64,000 bases of DNA from Fructobacillus papyriferae (GCF_018437225.1 NZ_JAAMFI010000002.1:62001-126000); one strand, 5' to 3'. Shown: positions 1 through 10,961, numbered from the stretch's first letter. Notes: a model not told the origin generated them from the letters alone. A program made the numbers and translations.

Positions 1-289
1 CTGCCCCGAGGTTCATCGCCATAATTTGGTCGGCATCTTCGGTCCGTGAAGACAGGAAAATGATGGGCAGATCAGAGGATTTGCGAATGGCCTGCGTCCA
101 ATAGAAGCCGTTAAAGAAGGGCAGGTTCACGTCCATCAAGACAAGATCTGGCGCAAAGGCCGCCACTTCGGTAGCAACCTGGTGGAAGTCCTGGCAGGAT
201 GCAGTGGAAAAACCCCAACCGGTGAGGCCCTTTTCCAAAAGGTCGACGATTTCTTGATTGTCTTCAACGATGAAAAGACGCTTGTCCAT
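1..289 (-). CDS. OmpR-family response regulator, BceR-like (5' part only)
   Basis: Partial gene that runs off the left edge of the window; about 96 N-terminal residues are visible. It is the receiver domain of a two-component response regulator. It begins MDKRLFIVEDNQEIVDLLEK with the acidic pocket residues, has the phosphoacceptor Asp in LVLMDVNLPFFNGFYW, and has the conserved PIIFLSSR stretch leading into MNLGA. The NLP.F.GFYW and FLSSR signatures resemble BceR-type regulators, which respond to cell-envelope antibiotics and usually sit beside an intramembrane kinase and an ABC pump. Those partners would lie outside the window. The start is ATG at 289 with AAAGGAAAG just upstream. The family call is firm; the BceR subgroup is inference. 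Confidence 0.8.
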   Translation of the reverse strand, partial: MDKRLFIVEDNQEIVDLLEKGLTGWGFSTASCQDFHQVATEVAAFAPDLVLMDVNLPFFNGFYWTQAIRKSSDLPIIFLSSRTEDADQIMAMNLGA

Positions 290-432
290 GGGCTTTCCTT
301 TCTACATATATAAAGGTGGAGAAACTATGGTTATTTTACCACAGGGAGTGTTTTAGAAAATCTTATTAAAAGTTAGAATTTTTGAGCCAATCATCTATTA
401 CCCTTTTCCCACAAATTTGTCAAGAATTTTCC

Positions 433-460
433 TTGTATTTTTCGAAAAGACTCGTATAAT
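433..460 (+). promoter_or_regulatory. Promoter of the rpoB-rpoC operon
   Basis: TTGTAT at 433-438 and a perfect TATAAT at 455-460 are separated by 16 bp. The predicted start is near 467, giving an untranslated leader of about 200 nt before rpoB. Confidence 0.7.
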
Positions 461-484
461 AGTACTTAGTAACACTGTAAATAA

Positions 485-605
485 ATATGGCGACTGGTGA
501 TCTATTGTCCATCAGCGCCCTCATAGCAGGCAAGGTCCGCGCTTTTTAAAGTTGCGAGACTTGCTTTTTTTGTGCCTTTCGACGCAAAAATGAGGGCTTT
601 TTCGT
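485..605 (+). ncRNA. rpoB leader RNA, candidate Lacto-rpoB motif
   Basis: The leader between the rpoB promoter and gene holds a long-range stem: GCCCTCAT at 517-524 pairs with ATGAGGGC at 590-597 and is followed by a T-run (598-602). It encloses smaller hairpins, including the sequence around GTTGCGAGACTTGC. A conserved structured RNA called Lacto-rpoB is known upstream of rpoB only in lactic acid bacteria. Position and closing-stem architecture fit, but I could not align it to the published consensus. The T-run after the closing stem suggests it can also act as an attenuator of rpoBC. Confidence 0.5.
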
Positions 606-670
606 TAATTTTTCCAAAAAATTTTATATTTATTTTGCATGAACAGTGAATTTTAGATGAGGTGATAAGT

Positions 671-3600
671 GTGGCAGGACATTTAGTAAAATACGGTAAA
701 TATCGTACCCGTCGGTCTTATTCGAAGATTAAGGAAGTCCTTGATCTCCCTAATTTGATCGAAGTGCAAACAGCATCTTATAAGTGGTTCCTTGATGAAG
801 GAATCAAAGAGATGTTTAACGATATCATGCCAATTGAGGACTTCCAAGGCAATCTGTCGTTGGAGTACGTTGACTACCAATTGATGGAGCCAAAGTACAA
901 CATCGATGAAGCCCGTGAGCATGATGCAAACTACTCAGCACCGTTGCACGTGACGTTGCGCTTGACGAACAAGGAAACTGGTGAAATCAAGTCGCAAGAC
1001 GTCTTCTTTGGTGATTTCCCATTGATGACGGAGCAAGGTACTTTCATTATTAATGGTGCCGAACGAGTTATCGTTTCACAACTTGTGCGCTCACCTGGTA
1101 TCTATTACAACCAGGAAGCGGACAAGAACGGTCGCCCACACTTTGGTACGACGGTGATCCCAAACCGTGGTGCTTGGTTGGAATATGAAACGGATGCCAA
1201 GGGAATTGCCAACGTTCGAATCGATCGGACGCGTAAGCTCTTGATGACGGAATTGGTTCGCGCCCTCGGGTTCGGTTCAGATTCTGACATCTTGGACATT
1301 TTCTCTGACCAATACGACGCCTTGAACATGACGTTGGAAAAGGACGTTCACAAGAACATGTCCGATTCCCGTGTTGAAGAATCATTGAAGGACATCTACG
1401 AACGTTTGCGTCCAGGCGAACCAAAGACGGCCGACTCATCTCGTGCCCTTTTGGTTGCCCGCTTCTTCGATCCAAAGCGTTACGATTTGGCACCCGTTGG
1501 TCGCTATAAGATCAACAAGAAGTTGTCACTCAAAAACCGTTTGTTGAACCAGACTTTGGCCGAAACGTTGGCTGATCCTGACTCTGGTGAAATCATCGCG
1601 GAAAAGGGAACGGTTGTCGACAAGGCTGTGATGGCCAAGTTGGCCCCATTCTTGGACAACCCTGACTTCAAGACGGTGACCTACACGCCATCTGGCGATG
1701 CGGTTTTGCAAGACGAAGTGGTGTTGCAAAAGATCAAGATTGAATCACCTGAAAACCCAGACAAGACCTTGCTCTTGATTGGTAACGGTCACTTGCCAGA
1801 ATCCGAACACAACGTTCGGCCAGCCGACATTATCGCTGGTATGAACTACTTCATGAACTTGCAAGAAGGCGTTGGCCAAGTTGATGATATCGATCACTTG
1901 GGTAACCGTCGGATTCGTTCCGTTGGTGAATTGTTGCAAAACCAATTCCGAATTGGTTTGACTCGTATGGAACGTGTCGTTCGTGAACGCATGTCCATCC
2001 AAGATGCCGCAACGGTTACGCCACAACAATTGATCAACATCCGTCCGGTTGTTGCCTCAATTAAGGAATTCTTCGGTTCATCACAGCTGTCACAGTTCAT
2101 GGATCAGACGAACCCACTTGGCGAAATGAACCACAAGCGTCGTCTGTCAGCCCTTGGACCTGGTGGTTTGACGCGTGACCGTGCCGGCGTTGAAGTTCGA
2201 GACGTTCACTACACGCACTACGGCCGTATTGACCCAATCGAAACGCCCGAAGGTCCTAACATTGGTTTGATTAACTCTTTGGCCACTTACGGTCGCATCA
2301 ACAAGTATGGCTTCATCGAAACGCCATACCGTCGTGTTGATTGGGGAACCCACAAGGTTACCGAAAAGATCGATTACTTGACGGCCGATGAAGAAGATAA
2401 CTACATCGTCGCTCAGGCCAACACGGAATTGAACGATGACGGTTCCTTCATTCACAAGACAGCCATGGCCCGTTATGGTGAAGAAAACATCGAAACGCCA
2501 GTTGAAAAGATTGACTACGTCGACGTTTCGCCAAAGCAGGTTGTTTCGGTTGGAACGTCTGTTATTCCTTTCTTGGAAAACGATGATTCCAACCGTGCTT
2601 TGATGGGTGCCAACATGCAGCGTCAGGCCGTTCCTTTGCTCGACCCACACGCCCCAATTGTTGGTACTGGTGTTGAATACAAGGCTGCCCACGATTCCGG
2701 TGCCGCTGTGATCTCAACGGCTGCAGGTGAAGTCGAATACGTGGATGCAACGCAAATCCGTGTTCGTCGTGAAGACGGTCAGTTGGATACTTATGAGTTG
2801 ATGAAGTTCCGCCGTTCGAACGGTGGTAAAAACTATAACCAAAAGCCAATCGTCAAAGTCGGTGAACAAATCGACGAAGACCAAATCTTGGCCGATGGTC
2901 CATCAATGGAAAAGGGTGAATTGGCCCTTGGACAAAACCCAGTTATTGCCTTCATGACTTGGCATGGCTACAACTTCGAAGATGCCATCGTGTTGAACGA
3001 ACGTTTGGTCCGTGAAGACGTTTATACGTCAATTCACATCGAAGAATATGATTCAGAGGCTCGCGATACGAAGCTTGGCCCTGAAGAAATCACCCGCGAA
3101 ATTCCAAACACTGGAGAAGAACAACTCCGTGATTTGGACGAAAACGGCATCATCCGTGTCGGTGCAGAAGTCAAGGATGGCGACATCCTGGTTGGTAAGG
3201 TCACGCCTAAGGGTGTCACTGATCTGTCAGCCGAAGAACGATTGTTGCACGCCATCTTCGGTGAAAAGGCTCGCGAAGTTCGCGATACATCATTGAAGGT
3301 ACCGCACGGTGGTGGCGGAGTTGTGCAATCCGTTCGCGTCTTCACGCCTGAAAACGGGGACGAATTGGCTCCTGGCGTGAACCAAATGGTTCGTGTCTAC
3401 ATCGCACAGAAGCGTAAGATCCAAGTCGGTGATAAGATGGCCGGTCGTCACGGAAACAAGGGTACTGTTTCAGTCGTTGTTCCCGAAGAAGATATGCCAT
3501 ACTTGCCAGATGGAACGCCAATTGATATCTGTTTGTCACCCATGGGTGTGCCATCTCGTATGAACATCGGACAGGTTTTGGAATTGCACTTGGGTTATGC

Positions 3601-4300
3601 CGCTAAGAAGCTTGGCATCCACGTGGCTTCTCCTGTCTTTGATGGTGCAACCGATGACGAAATCGAAGATGCTTTGGCCGAAGCTGGTTTGCCAGCCGAT
3701 GGTAAGTCCGTTGTCTATGACGGACAAACTGGTGAAGCCTTCGATAAGCGTGTTGCGGTTGGTGTGATGCACTACTTGAAGTTGGCCCACATGGTCGACG
3801 ACAAGATCCACGCCCGTTCAATCGGACCTTACTCACTGGTTACGCAACAACCACTTGGTGGAAAAGCGCAGTTCGGTGGACAGCGTTTCGGAGAAATGGA
3901 AGTTTGGGCACTGGAAGCTTATGGTGCCGCTTACACCTTGCAAGAAATCTTGACGTACAAGTCAGATGACGTTGCCGGTCGTGTGAAGGTTTATGAATCA
4001 ATCATCAAGGGTGATGCCATTCCTAAGCCAGGTGTTCCAGAGTCATTCCGTGTTTTGGTCAAGGAATTACAAGCGCTTGGACTTGACATGCGTGTCTTGA
4101 ACCAAGAAGGCGAAGCGGTTCAATTGAAGCAAATGGACGAAGACGATTCTGTCTTGCCTGTTGACGCTTTGGAAAAGTTGGCGCGCACGAACCCTGACTT
4201 GCTTAACCGCGAAGACGACGAAGTAAAGGTTGCCTTTGATAAGGTAGATGGTCAAGAAGTGACCCAAGAACAAAGCACCTTGAGCGATGAAGAAAAATAA
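671..4300 (+). CDS. rpoB: DNA-directed RNA polymerase subunit beta
   Basis: The 1209-residue beta subunit of RNA polymerase, which together with beta' forms the catalytic core. The N-terminus [16 protein letters not shown] is typical of Firmicutes. The rifampicin-pocket region ([21 protein letters not shown]) and the conserved C-terminal [20 protein letters not shown] are intact. The GTG at 671 is preferred over an in-frame GTG at 662 because AGGTGA (660-665) is correctly spaced for 671 and homologues begin MAGHLV. The gene is followed after 22 nt by rpoC, with which it forms an operon. The tail ends in an acidic, poorly conserved segment. It is probably regulated by the upstream leader RNA. 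Confidence 0.98.
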   Translation: MAGHLVKYGKYRTRRSYSKIKEVLDLPNLIEVQTASYKWFLDEGIKEMFNDIMPIEDFQGNLSLEYVDYQLMEPKYNIDEAREHDANYSAPLHVTLRLTNKETGEIKSQDVFFGDFPLMTEQGTFIINGAERVIVSQLVRSPGIYYNQEADKNGRPHFGTTVIPNRGAWLEYETDAKGIANVRIDRTRKLLMTELVRALGFGSDSDILDIFSDQYDALNMTLEKDVHKNMSDSRVEESLKDIYERLRPGEPKTADSSRALLVARFFDPKRYDLAPVGRYKINKKLSLKNRLLNQTLAETLADPDSGEIIAEKGTVVDKAVMAKLAPFLDNPDFKTVTYTPSGDAVLQDEVVLQKIKIESPENPDKTLLLIGNGHLPESEHNVRPADIIAGMNYFMNLQEGVGQVDDIDHLGNRRIRSVGELLQNQFRIGLTRMERVVRERMSIQDAATVTPQQLINIRPVVASIKEFFGSSQLSQFMDQTNPLGEMNHKRRLSALGPGGLTRDRAGVEVRDVHYTHYGRIDPIETPEGPNIGLINSLATYGRINKYGFIETPYRRVDWGTHKVTEKIDYLTADEEDNYIVAQANTELNDDGSFIHKTAMARYGEENIETPVEKIDYVDVSPKQVVSVGTSVIPFLENDDSNRALMGANMQRQAVPLLDPHAPIVGTGVEYKAAHDSGAAVISTAAGEVEYVDATQIRVRREDGQLDTYELMKFRRSNGGKNYNQKPIVKVGEQIDEDQILADGPSMEKGELALGQNPVIAFMTWHGYNFEDAIVLNERLVREDVYTSIHIEEYDSEARDTKLGPEEITREIPNTGEEQLRDLDENGIIRVGAEVKDGDILVGKVTPKGVTDLSAEERLLHAIFGEKAREVRDTSLKVPHGGGGVVQSVRVFTPENGDELAPGVNQMVRVYIAQKRKIQVGDKMAGRHGNKGTVSVVVPEEDMPYLPDGTPIDICLSPMGVPSRMNIGQVLELHLGYAAKKLGIHVASPVFDGATDDEIEDALAEAGLPADGKSVVYDGQTGEAFDKRVAVGVMHYLKLAHMVDDKIHARSIGPYSLVTQQPLGGKAQFGGQRFGEMEVWALEAYGAAYTLQEILTYKSDDVAGRVKVYESIIKGDAIPKPGVPESFRVLVKELQALGLDMRVLNQEGEAVQLKQMDEDDSVLPVDALEKLARTNPDLLNREDDEVKVAFDKVDGQEVTQEQSTLSDEEK

Positions 4301-4322
4301 TTTTAGAAAGGTGACCGAATAG

Positions 4323-7300
4323 ATGGCAATCGATGTTAATAAGTTCGAATCTATGCAAATCGGTCTTGCTTCTCCCGACCAAATCCATGACTGGTCTCAT
4401 GGTGAGGTTAAGAAGCCAGAAACGATTAACTATCGAACGTTAAAGCCTGAAAAAGACGGCTTGTTTGATGAACGAATCTTTGGGCCAACCAAGGATTACG
4501 AGTGTGCCTGTGGAAAGTACAAGCGAATCCGGTATAAGGGAATCGTCTGTGACCGCTGTGGTGTTGAAGTCACGTCAGCGAAGGTCCGCCGTGAACGGAT
4601 GGGTCACATTGAATTGGCCGCACCCGTGACACACATCTGGTACTTCAAGGGAATCCCATCACGGATGGGTCTTGTCTTGGACATGTCACCACGTTCTCTG
4701 GAAGAAGTCATTTACTTTGCTTCTTATGTCGTGGTTGATCCAGGTGATGCCCCTGTTGAAAAGAAGCGCCTTTTGACGGAACGCGAATACCGCGACCTGA
4801 AGAAGGAATACGGTGCGAACTTTAAGGCCGGGATGGGTGCCGAAGCCATTAAGGAATTGTTGGCTTCCGTTGATTTGGCAGCTGAAGCTGCTTCCTTGAA
4901 GGCCGAATTGCAAGAAGCAACGGGTCAAAAGCGTGTTCGTGCGGTCCGCCGCTTGGACATCATTGAGGCCTTCTTGCAATCTGACAACAAGCCGGAATGG
5001 ATGGTCATGGATGTGATTCCTGTCATCCCACCTGACTTGCGTCCAATGGTTCAGTTGGAAGGTGGCCGTTTTGCTACTTCCGATTTGAACGACTTGTACC
5101 GTCGTGTGATTAACCGTAACAACCGTTTGAAGCGTTTGTTCGACTTGCACGCTCCTGGTATCATTGTTCAAAACGAAAAGCGGATGCTCCAAGAAGCCGT
5201 CGATGCGTTGATGGATAACGGTCGCCGTGGCCGTCCCGTGGCCGGTCCTGGTAACCGTCCATTGAAGTCCCTTTCACACATGTTGAAGGGAAAGCAAGGA
5301 CGTTTCCGTCAAAACTTGCTTGGTAAGCGTGTCGACTACTCTGGTCGTTCCGTTATCGATGTTGGACCATTCTTGAAGATGAACCAAATGGGATTGCCAC
5401 GTCCAATGGCCATCGAATTGTTCCGTCCGTTCATCATGAAGGAATTGACGGCCCGTGGTTTGGCTGGCAACGTTAAGTCTGCTAAGCGTAAGATTGACAA
5501 GGCCGACGAAGACGTCATGGACGTATTGGAAGACGTGATCAAGGAACACCCTGTTCTTTTGAACCGCGCACCTACCTTGCACCGTCTTGGAATTCAGGCC
5601 TTCGAACCCGTTTTGGTTTCAGGTAAGGCCATGCGTTTGCATCCATTGATCTGTGAGGCCTATAACGCCGATTTCGATGGTGATCAGATGGCCATTCACG
5701 TGCCTTTGTCTGACGAAGCACAGGCGGAAGCCCGTTTGCTGATGTTGGCCGCTGGCCACATTTTGGCACCTAAGGATGGAAAGCCAATCGTTGCCCCTTC
5801 TCAGGATATGGTGATCGGTAACTACTACTTGACCACTGAAGAAGCCGGCCGCGAAGGCGAAGGCATGATCTTCTCTTCTGTTGACGAAGCCCGTTTGGCC
5901 TTTGAAAACAAGTTGGTTCACTACCACACCCGTGTTGGTATTCAGACTTCTTCATTTGATGAAGCTAAGCCATTTACGGATGCGCAACGTGAAAAGATCA
6001 TGGTTACTTCAGTTGGTAAGCTCTTCTTCAACGAAATCTTGCCAGTTGATTTCCCATACATCAATGAACCATCCGATGAAAACTTTGAAGGCATCTCTGA
6101 TGACTTCTTCATGGACGCCGGTGAAAACATCCACGACTTCTTGGCCAAGCAAGATGTCATCAAGCCTTTCAAGAAGGGCTTCTTGTCAGACATCATCGCT
6201 GCGGTTTACAAGCAGTACAAGGTGACGGAAACGTCCCTTCTCTTGGACCGCATGAAGGATATCGGTTACGATATCTCAACCAAGTCTGGTTTGACGGTTG
6301 CCATGACGGACGTGACCGAATTGGCCGACAAGCCAATGATTTTGGAAAATGCCCACAAGGAAGTGTCAACGGTTACCAAGCAATTCCGTCGTGGTTTGAT
6401 TACCGACGCCGAACGTTACCAGCGTGTCATCGATATCTGGTCAAAGGCTAAGGATGTTATCCAAGACGAATTGATCGAAACCTTCGACCTCCGAAACCCA
6501 ATCTACATGATGCAGGATTCTGGAGCTCGTGGTAACATCTCGAACTTCGTTCAGTTGGCCGGAATGCGTGGTTTGATGGCTGGACCTGGCGGTAAGATTA
6601 TCGAATTGCCAGTTACGTCGAACTTCCGTGACGGGTTGACGGTTATGGAAATGTTTATTTCAACCCACGGTGCCCGTAAGGGTATGTCCGATACGGCCTT
6701 GAAGACGGCCAACTCAGGTTACTTGACCCGTCGTTTGGTCGATGTTGCCCAAGACGTCATTGTGCGTGAATACGACAACGGTTCGGATCGTGGTGTGAAG
6801 GTGACGGCGATTACGGATGGTTCGTCAATTGTCGAACCATTGGTCGATCGTATCCTTGGTCGTTACGCCATGAAGACGGTCTTTGATCCAGAAACTGGCG
6901 AAAAGATTGTTGCTCGTAACGAAATGATTGATGAAGCCGCTGCTAAGAAGATCGACGCTGCTGGTATTGAAGAAGTGACGATTCGCTCTGTCTTCACGTC
7001 AACGACGGAACACGGTGTTTCTGTTCTCGATTACGGTCGTAACTTGGCGACCGGTGAAGAAGTTGAAGTCGGTGAAGCTGTTGGTACGGTTGCTGCCCAG
7101 TCAATCGGTGAACCGGGTACTCAGTTGACCATGCGTAACTTCCACACGGGTGGTGTTGCCGGTGGAAACGATATCACGCAAGGTTTGCCTCGTGTGCAAG
7201 AAATTGTGGAAGCACGTATCCCGAAGGGTCGCGCTGAAATTTCTGAAGTCACGGGTAAGATTGCGTCAATTGAAGAAAACCCAGCCGAACGGACGAAGGA

Positions 7301-7982
7301 CGTCACAATTGAAGGTGAGACCGATACTCGGACTTACACTTTGCCATTGACGGCTCGCATGCGCTTTGGGGAAGGAGACTTCATCGAGCGTGGACAAGCC
7401 ATCAATGAAGGACCAATTGATCCGAAGGAATTGTTGGCTGTTACCGACACGTTGACGACGGAATCATACATGCTTTCTGAAATCCAGAAGGTTTACCGTT
7501 TGCAGGGTATCGAAGTGTCTGATAAGCACATCGAAGTAATGATTCGTCAGATGCTTCGTAAGGTGCGCGTCATGGATCCAGGTCAGACTGACTTGCTTCC
7601 AGGAACGCTTCTTGATATCGCTGACTTTAAGCGGGCTAACGAACCAGCACTCTTTGCTGGTAAGGTACCTGCCACAGCCCGCCCAGTTCTTCTTGGAATT
7701 ACGAAGGCTGCTTTGGAGACGAACTCCTTCTTGTCAGCCGCTTCCTTCCAAGAAACGACGCGTGTCTTGACGGACGCTGCCATCCGTGGAAAGAACGATC
7801 CACTTGTTGGATTGAAGGAAAATGTTATCATTGGTAAGATTATTCCTGCCGGAACGGGTATGACGGAATACCGCAAGATTAAGCCGGAAGTTGTTGGGGA
7901 AGTCGTGGCACAGCCCGACCAACCAACAGAAGAAATTCAATCATTAGACGACGTTGCCCAAAAGATGGATAGCGAAGACTAA
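4323..7982 (+). CDS. rpoC: DNA-directed RNA polymerase subunit beta'
   Basis: The 1219-residue beta' subunit, carrying the catalytic Mg2+ loop NADFDGDQ near residue 450. The first zinc finger is complete (C61, C63, C76, C79 in [10 protein letters not shown]...CDRC). The second zinc site, usually formed by Cys in contexts like DDCGTDRG and FTCNTxxGVCxxCYG, has lost every Cys. Here the equivalents read EYDNGSDRG (about 815-823) and [18 protein letters not shown] (about 888-905). The flanking trigger-loop and bridge-helix sequences are otherwise normal. It starts with ATG after AAAGGTGA. An intrinsic terminator follows. Confidence 0.98.
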   Translation: MAIDVNKFESMQIGLASPDQIHDWSHGEVKKPETINYRTLKPEKDGLFDERIFGPTKDYECACGKYKRIRYKGIVCDRCGVEVTSAKVRRERMGHIELAAPVTHIWYFKGIPSRMGLVLDMSPRSLEEVIYFASYVVVDPGDAPVEKKRLLTEREYRDLKKEYGANFKAGMGAEAIKELLASVDLAAEAASLKAELQEATGQKRVRAVRRLDIIEAFLQSDNKPEWMVMDVIPVIPPDLRPMVQLEGGRFATSDLNDLYRRVINRNNRLKRLFDLHAPGIIVQNEKRMLQEAVDALMDNGRRGRPVAGPGNRPLKSLSHMLKGKQGRFRQNLLGKRVDYSGRSVIDVGPFLKMNQMGLPRPMAIELFRPFIMKELTARGLAGNVKSAKRKIDKADEDVMDVLEDVIKEHPVLLNRAPTLHRLGIQAFEPVLVSGKAMRLHPLICEAYNADFDGDQMAIHVPLSDEAQAEARLLMLAAGHILAPKDGKPIVAPSQDMVIGNYYLTTEEAGREGEGMIFSSVDEARLAFENKLVHYHTRVGIQTSSFDEAKPFTDAQREKIMVTSVGKLFFNEILPVDFPYINEPSDENFEGISDDFFMDAGENIHDFLAKQDVIKPFKKGFLSDIIAAVYKQYKVTETSLLLDRMKDIGYDISTKSGLTVAMTDVTELADKPMILENAHKEVSTVTKQFRRGLITDAERYQRVIDIWSKAKDVIQDELIETFDLRNPIYMMQDSGARGNISNFVQLAGMRGLMAGPGGKIIELPVTSNFRDGLTVMEMFISTHGARKGMSDTALKTANSGYLTRRLVDVAQDVIVREYDNGSDRGVKVTAITDGSSIVEPLVDRILGRYAMKTVFDPETGEKIVARNEMIDEAAAKKIDAAGIEEVTIRSVFTSTTEHGVSVLDYGRNLATGEEVEVGEAVGTVAAQSIGEPGTQLTMRNFHTGGVAGGNDITQGLPRVQEIVEARIPKGRAEISEVTGKIASIEENPAERTKDVTIEGETDTRTYTLPLTARMRFGEGDFIERGQAINEGPIDPKELLAVTDTLTTESYMLSEIQKVYRLQGIEVSDKHIEVMIRQMLRKVRVMDPGQTDLLPGTLLDIADFKRANEPALFAGKVPATARPVLLGITKAALETNSFLSAASFQETTRVLTDAAIRGKNDPLVGLKENVIIGKIIPAGTGMTEYRKIKPEVVGEVVAQPDQPTEEIQSLDDVAQKMDSED

Positions 7983-7992
7983 TGGAACAAGA

Positions 7993-8034
7993 AAGCCAGT
8001 TTGTGACGCATATCGTGTTGCAGACTGGCTTTTA
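7993..8034 (+). terminator. Intrinsic terminator after rpoC
   Basis: AAGCCAGT (7993-8000) pairs with ACTGGCTT (8024-8031), followed by TTTA. Confidence 0.7.
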
Positions 8035-8084
8035 TATTGGGCTAAAATGGGGTAGACTAGAGGTAGTATTTGAAGGAGGCCTTT

Positions 8085-8534
8085 ATGGCACAAGTAAAAA
8101 TTGACTGGGTCGATTGGGTAAAAAAGAGTTCAAAAAAGCAACTCTGGGCGTTGGCTCTCGGACCAGCTGTCCTGATTCTTATTTTGTTTTTCTGGCGTGT
8201 TTTTTCAGGTAACTCGCAGTACGACGCTAATTGGTTTGCTTATGCGCTGTCGATTTATTACGCCTTGGCCTTTAGCCCAGCTGGTGAACAAATTCAATAC
8301 CGGCTCTTCCCTAAGGCGATTCCGCATAACCAATATCAAGTGACTTCTTGGACACAGTGGGCGCAAGCCTTGATGAGTGCAGTTGTCCTCTTGATCTTGG
8401 CTTTGCTCTTCTTTCCGCCAAAAAATCAAAGTGAAATTGCGGTACACGTGATTGCATCCGTCGTTTTGGGCTTTGTCGCCATGTGGGCTTGGCGTTGGTA
8501 TAAGGGAATCAGGTCCCAAAAAGCAACTAAATAA
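8085..8534 (+). CDS. Small membrane protein of unknown function
   Basis: A 149-residue protein that I cannot assign to a family. A basic N-terminus (KKSSKKQ) is followed by hydrophobic segments at about 25-43, 55-72, 92-112 and 120-138, suggesting three or four membrane spans, and a basic C-terminus. The start is ATG at 8085, preceded by a strong GGAGG at 8075-8079; an upstream in-frame TTG at 8070 overlaps the Shine-Dalgarno and is unlikely. It lies between the rpoC terminator and mrnC and may form its own transcription unit. No motif suggests transport or enzymatic function. Confidence 0.75.
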   Translation: MAQVKIDWVDWVKKSSKKQLWALALGPAVLILILFFWRVFSGNSQYDANWFAYALSIYYALAFSPAGEQIQYRLFPKAIPHNQYQVTSWTQWAQALMSAVVLLILALLFFPPKNQSEIAVHVIASVVLGFVAMWAWRWYKGIRSQKATK

Positions 8535-8572
8535 TCACAATTAAAAGGCCCGGTCTGGCGCGTTTTTCAGGC

Positions 8573-8713
8573 ATGGGTTCTTTTTATGTCAGCGCACATG
8601 TCGGCATTTTGATAGACGATACCAATAAGGAAGTCTTGCAACAGTTAGCTGGGTCAAAATTGACCGCCATTCGGCAGCTTTCATCCAATTATTCCAAATC
8701 GGAATTATACTGA
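8573..8713 (+). CDS. Possible small ORF of 46 codons
   Basis: An ATG at 8573 opens a 46-codon frame (MGSFYVSAHVGILIDDTN...) that ends just before mrnC. Codon use is partly like that of neighbouring genes, but the ribosome site (CAGG) is weak and I recognise no family. The frame lies in the 213 bp between the membrane protein and mrnC, where cysS often ends in relatives. It is either a small gene or a non-coding spacer. Confidence 0.2.
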   Translation: MGSFYVSAHVGILIDDTNKEVLQQLAGSKLTAIRQLSSNYSKSELY

Positions 8714-8747
8714 AGCTGTTCGAACGGGTAATCAGAACGGAAAAAAC

Positions 8748-9167
8748 ATGGAAAAACTCGATTACGAACAAATGAACGGGCTGTCTCTTGCCTATATAGG
8801 CGATGCCATCTACGAAATTAAAGTTCGCACGCACCTCGTGAAGACTGGGTTGACCAAAGTCAACGATCTTCAGAAAAAATCGCGTCATTACGTGTCGGCC
8901 AAAGCACATGCGGCTCTTTTTGCCATCATGCAGGAAGCCGATTACTTGACTGAAGAGGAGCTACACTATTTTAAACGTGGGCGCAATGCGAAGTCCTATA
9001 CGAAGGCCAAAAACACGAACGTGGTGGCCTATCGTATCTCCACTGGCGTTGAGGCCATGGTTGGCTATCTTTATTTATCCGGACAGGAAAAGCGACTGGA
9101 TCAGATGATGGACTGGATTTATCAGCAGGTGGAAGATGGGAGAACAGACGATGCCAAAGCAAAGTGA
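8748..9167 (+). CDS. mrnC: Mini-ribonuclease III (MrnC)
   Basis: A 139-residue RNase III-like protein consisting of the catalytic domain only, without a double-strand RNA-binding domain. MrnC trims the ends of precursor 23S rRNA in Firmicutes. Catalytic-face residues are visible in LSLAYIGDAIYE near residue 18, and the second acidic motif lies in STGVEAMVGYLYLSG. In many relatives mrnC follows cysS; here cysS is absent. It overlaps the start of rlmB, so the two are probably translationally coupled. Confidence 0.92.
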   Translation: MEKLDYEQMNGLSLAYIGDAIYEIKVRTHLVKTGLTKVNDLQKKSRHYVSAKAHAALFAIMQEADYLTEEELHYFKRGRNAKSYTKAKNTNVVAYRISTGVEAMVGYLYLSGQEKRLDQMMDWIYQQVEDGRTDDAKAK

Positions 9168-9903
9168 ACAAGCCTTTATCTATGGTCACCACGCCGTAAT
9201 TGAAGCCTTGAAAGGCGGCCAGAGCCTGAATAAACTCTGGATTCAAACTGGGTTAAACCCGCGGATGGCTCAAGAAGCAACCAAACTGGCCAAAGAACGT
9301 GGCTTAGTCATTACGCAGGGACCTAAAGGAAAATTAGATGAACTGGCGGATCGGGGAAATCATCAAGGACTGGTGCTTTCGGTTGCCGCTTACGATTACG
9401 CTGATTTGGATGACCTGTTCAACAAAGCCAAGGAAGCAGGGGAAGAACCCTTTTTCCTGATTCTTGACGAAATTGAAGATCCGCATAATTTGGGTTCGAT
9501 CATGCGAACAGCTGATGCAGCGGGTGTACACGGAATTATCATTCCGAAACGTCGTTCCGTTCAGTTAACCGGTACGGTCGCCAAAGCATCAACTGGAGCC
9601 ATTGAGCATGTGCCGGTCTGCCGGGTGACTAATTTAGTCCAGACAGTCAAAACATTGAAAGAACGTGGGCTTTGGGTCTTTGGAACGGATATGAACGGGC
9701 AAGACTATCGTACTTGGGACGCCAAAGGGGCAACGGCTCTGATTATTGGAAACGAAGGAAAGGGCATTTCACCACTTTTGAAAAAGCAAGTGGATGCGAT
9801 GTTGACCATTCCAATGATCGGCCATGTCCAGTCACTGAACGCTTCTGTTGCCGCATCGCTTCTTATCTATCAAGCCTTTGGCACGAGACACCCTAAAAAC
9901 TAG
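9151..9903 (+). CDS. rlmB: 23S rRNA (guanosine-2'-O-)-methyltransferase RlmB-like (SpoU/TrmH family)
   Basis: A 250-residue SPOUT methyltransferase. An N-terminal RNA 2'-O ribose methyltransferase substrate-binding domain (FIYGHHAVIEAL) is followed by the knotted catalytic domain with the three SpoU motifs: EDPHNLGSIMRTADAAG, GNEGKGIS and MIGHVQSLNASVAASLLIYQ. It methylates a 23S rRNA ribose; the exact site is inferred from family. Two starts are possible: ATG at 9151 after GGGAGA, or ATG at 9136 after AGGTGGA (255 residues). Either way the gene overlaps mrnC. Confidence 0.9.
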   Translation: MPKQSEQAFIYGHHAVIEALKGGQSLNKLWIQTGLNPRMAQEATKLAKERGLVITQGPKGKLDELADRGNHQGLVLSVAAYDYADLDDLFNKAKEAGEEPFFLILDEIEDPHNLGSIMRTADAAGVHGIIIPKRRSVQLTGTVAKASTGAIEHVPVCRVTNLVQTVKTLKERGLWVFGTDMNGQDYRTWDAKGATALIIGNEGKGISPLLKKQVDAMLTIPMIGHVQSLNASVAASLLIYQAFGTRHPKN

Positions 9904-9943
9904 GTAGGTCTTTTTCTGGCCTACCGAAATTCGGGAGGTTGCA

Positions 9944-10504
9944 ATGAGAAAAGACGCATTAATGCCAGCAGTACGTGCGGCAAAGCAGGGGCACGAATGT
10001 GCTTACCATTACCTGAAAAGGGAAACGCGGGGTTTAGTCAAACGTGTTTATGACGATCATCTGTCAGGACGGGCTCGTTTTGATGATTGGGAATCCGAAG
10101 CGCTGATTGTGCTAATTAATTCGGTGCGCTGCTTTGTCTTACTTGAACAAAGGGCTCGTTTTTCCACTTATTATATGCAAGCCTTGATTAATAAAGCGAC
10201 TGACCTGAAGCGCCGGGCCTTGTCTAAAAAAGAACAGTTTAATAGTCAGCTTCTGCCTTATGAACTTTTAACATGTGAAGTGGAATCGAAAGCTGATTTG
10301 GATAATCCAGAAGAACTTTTAATTGCAAAAGAAGCGTTGCGCTCGATTCATATTCGAAAAAATACGCGGTATGCCAAAGGAATTTTGACGCTAGTTGGGG
10401 TCAAGCCGTTGAGCCGTTGCTTGAAAAAACAAGATAAACGACAACTCGAACAGGTGCAGTACCGGTTCAAAAAACTCTTGCAGGACGCATTAGATTACGA
10501 TTAG
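9944..10504 (+). CDS. SigH/ComX-like alternative sigma factor
   Basis: A 186-residue sigma-70-type protein. Its position immediately before rpmG-secE-nusG is where sigH lies in Bacillus and Lactobacillales. Region 2 appears as a helical segment, GHECAYHYLKRETRGLVKRVYDDH, followed by ARFSTYYMQALINKATDLKRR. The C-terminal part resembles a divergent region 4. In lactic acid bacteria this family (SigH/ComX) drives late competence genes. A SECIS-like or regulatory element is not evident. The start ATG has a strong GGGAGG five bases upstream. Function in competence is inferred; an EndA-like nuclease is encoded at 55905-56792. Confidence 0.75.
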   Translation: MRKDALMPAVRAAKQGHECAYHYLKRETRGLVKRVYDDHLSGRARFDDWESEALIVLINSVRCFVLLEQRARFSTYYMQALINKATDLKRRALSKKEQFNSQLLPYELLTCEVESKADLDNPEELLIAKEALRSIHIRKNTRYAKGILTLVGVKPLSRCLKKQDKRQLEQVQYRFKKLLQDALDYD

Positions 10505-10591
10505 TGGCTCTTTTCTAATGCCACTTTGGGGACCGGGTTTCTTGTCCTTCCACTCAAATCGTGCTATGATAGCAGGAAGTGAGGATACATT

Positions 10592-10741
10592 ATGCCGAGT
10601 CAAAAAGCATCATTAGCCTGTGACGTTTGTGGTTCAAGAAACTATACCGTGACCCTGTCAAAGGGACGCACAGAACGTCTAGGCGTTAAAAAATTCTGTC
10701 CGCACTGCGGAAAACACACCTTCCATCGGGAAACTAAGTGA
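10592..10741 (+). CDS. rpmG: 50S ribosomal protein L33, zinc-binding type
   Basis: A 49-residue protein, [20 protein letters not shown]..., with both CxxC pairs (CDVC and CPHC) of the zinc-containing L33 form. Its place in front of secE and nusG is the conserved Firmicutes arrangement. The start follows AGGAAGTGAGG. The retained zinc ribbon contrasts with zinc-site loss in several other core proteins of this window. Confidence 0.95.
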   Translation: MPSQKASLACDVCGSRNYTVTLSKGRTERLGVKKFCPHCGKHTFHRETK

Positions 10742-10750
10742 GGTCTTTTC

Positions 10751-10927
10751 ATGATTACTTATTTTAAAAATGTCGCTTTGGAAATGAAAAAAGTGACCTG
10801 GTTATCTTGGGCGCAGACTAATCGTGAGACGATCGCGGTGATTGCGATGTCAGTTGTCTTTGCCATTGTTATTGGCGCCTTTGACTGGGTCTTAAAGCAA
10901 GGTGTGAATTTCTTGGTGGCACACTAA
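10751..10927 (+). CDS. secE: Preprotein translocase subunit SecE
   Basis: A 58-residue, single-span SecE. The amphipathic segment FKNVALEMKKVTWLSWAQT carries the conserved KKVTWPS-like motif (here KKVTWLSW). It is followed by one transmembrane helix at about 28-50. SecE stabilises SecY in the protein-export channel. The gene follows rpmG after 9 nt and precedes nusG, separated by a terminator-like hairpin. Confidence 0.95.
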   Translation: MITYFKNVALEMKKVTWLSWAQTNRETIAVIAMSVVFAIVIGAFDWVLKQGVNFLVAH

Positions 10928-10961
10928 GAAAAGCTGTAGTATACTAAAAGCAGCGAAAAAG

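Noticed and set aside
662-670. In-frame GTG as rpoB start
   Set aside because: It overlaps the Shine-Dalgarno that serves GTG 671, and homologues start at MAGHLV.
1068-1493. Long open frames antisense to rpoB and rpoC
   Set aside because: They are shadows of strongly biased coding DNA, with no ribosome sites or recognisable domains.
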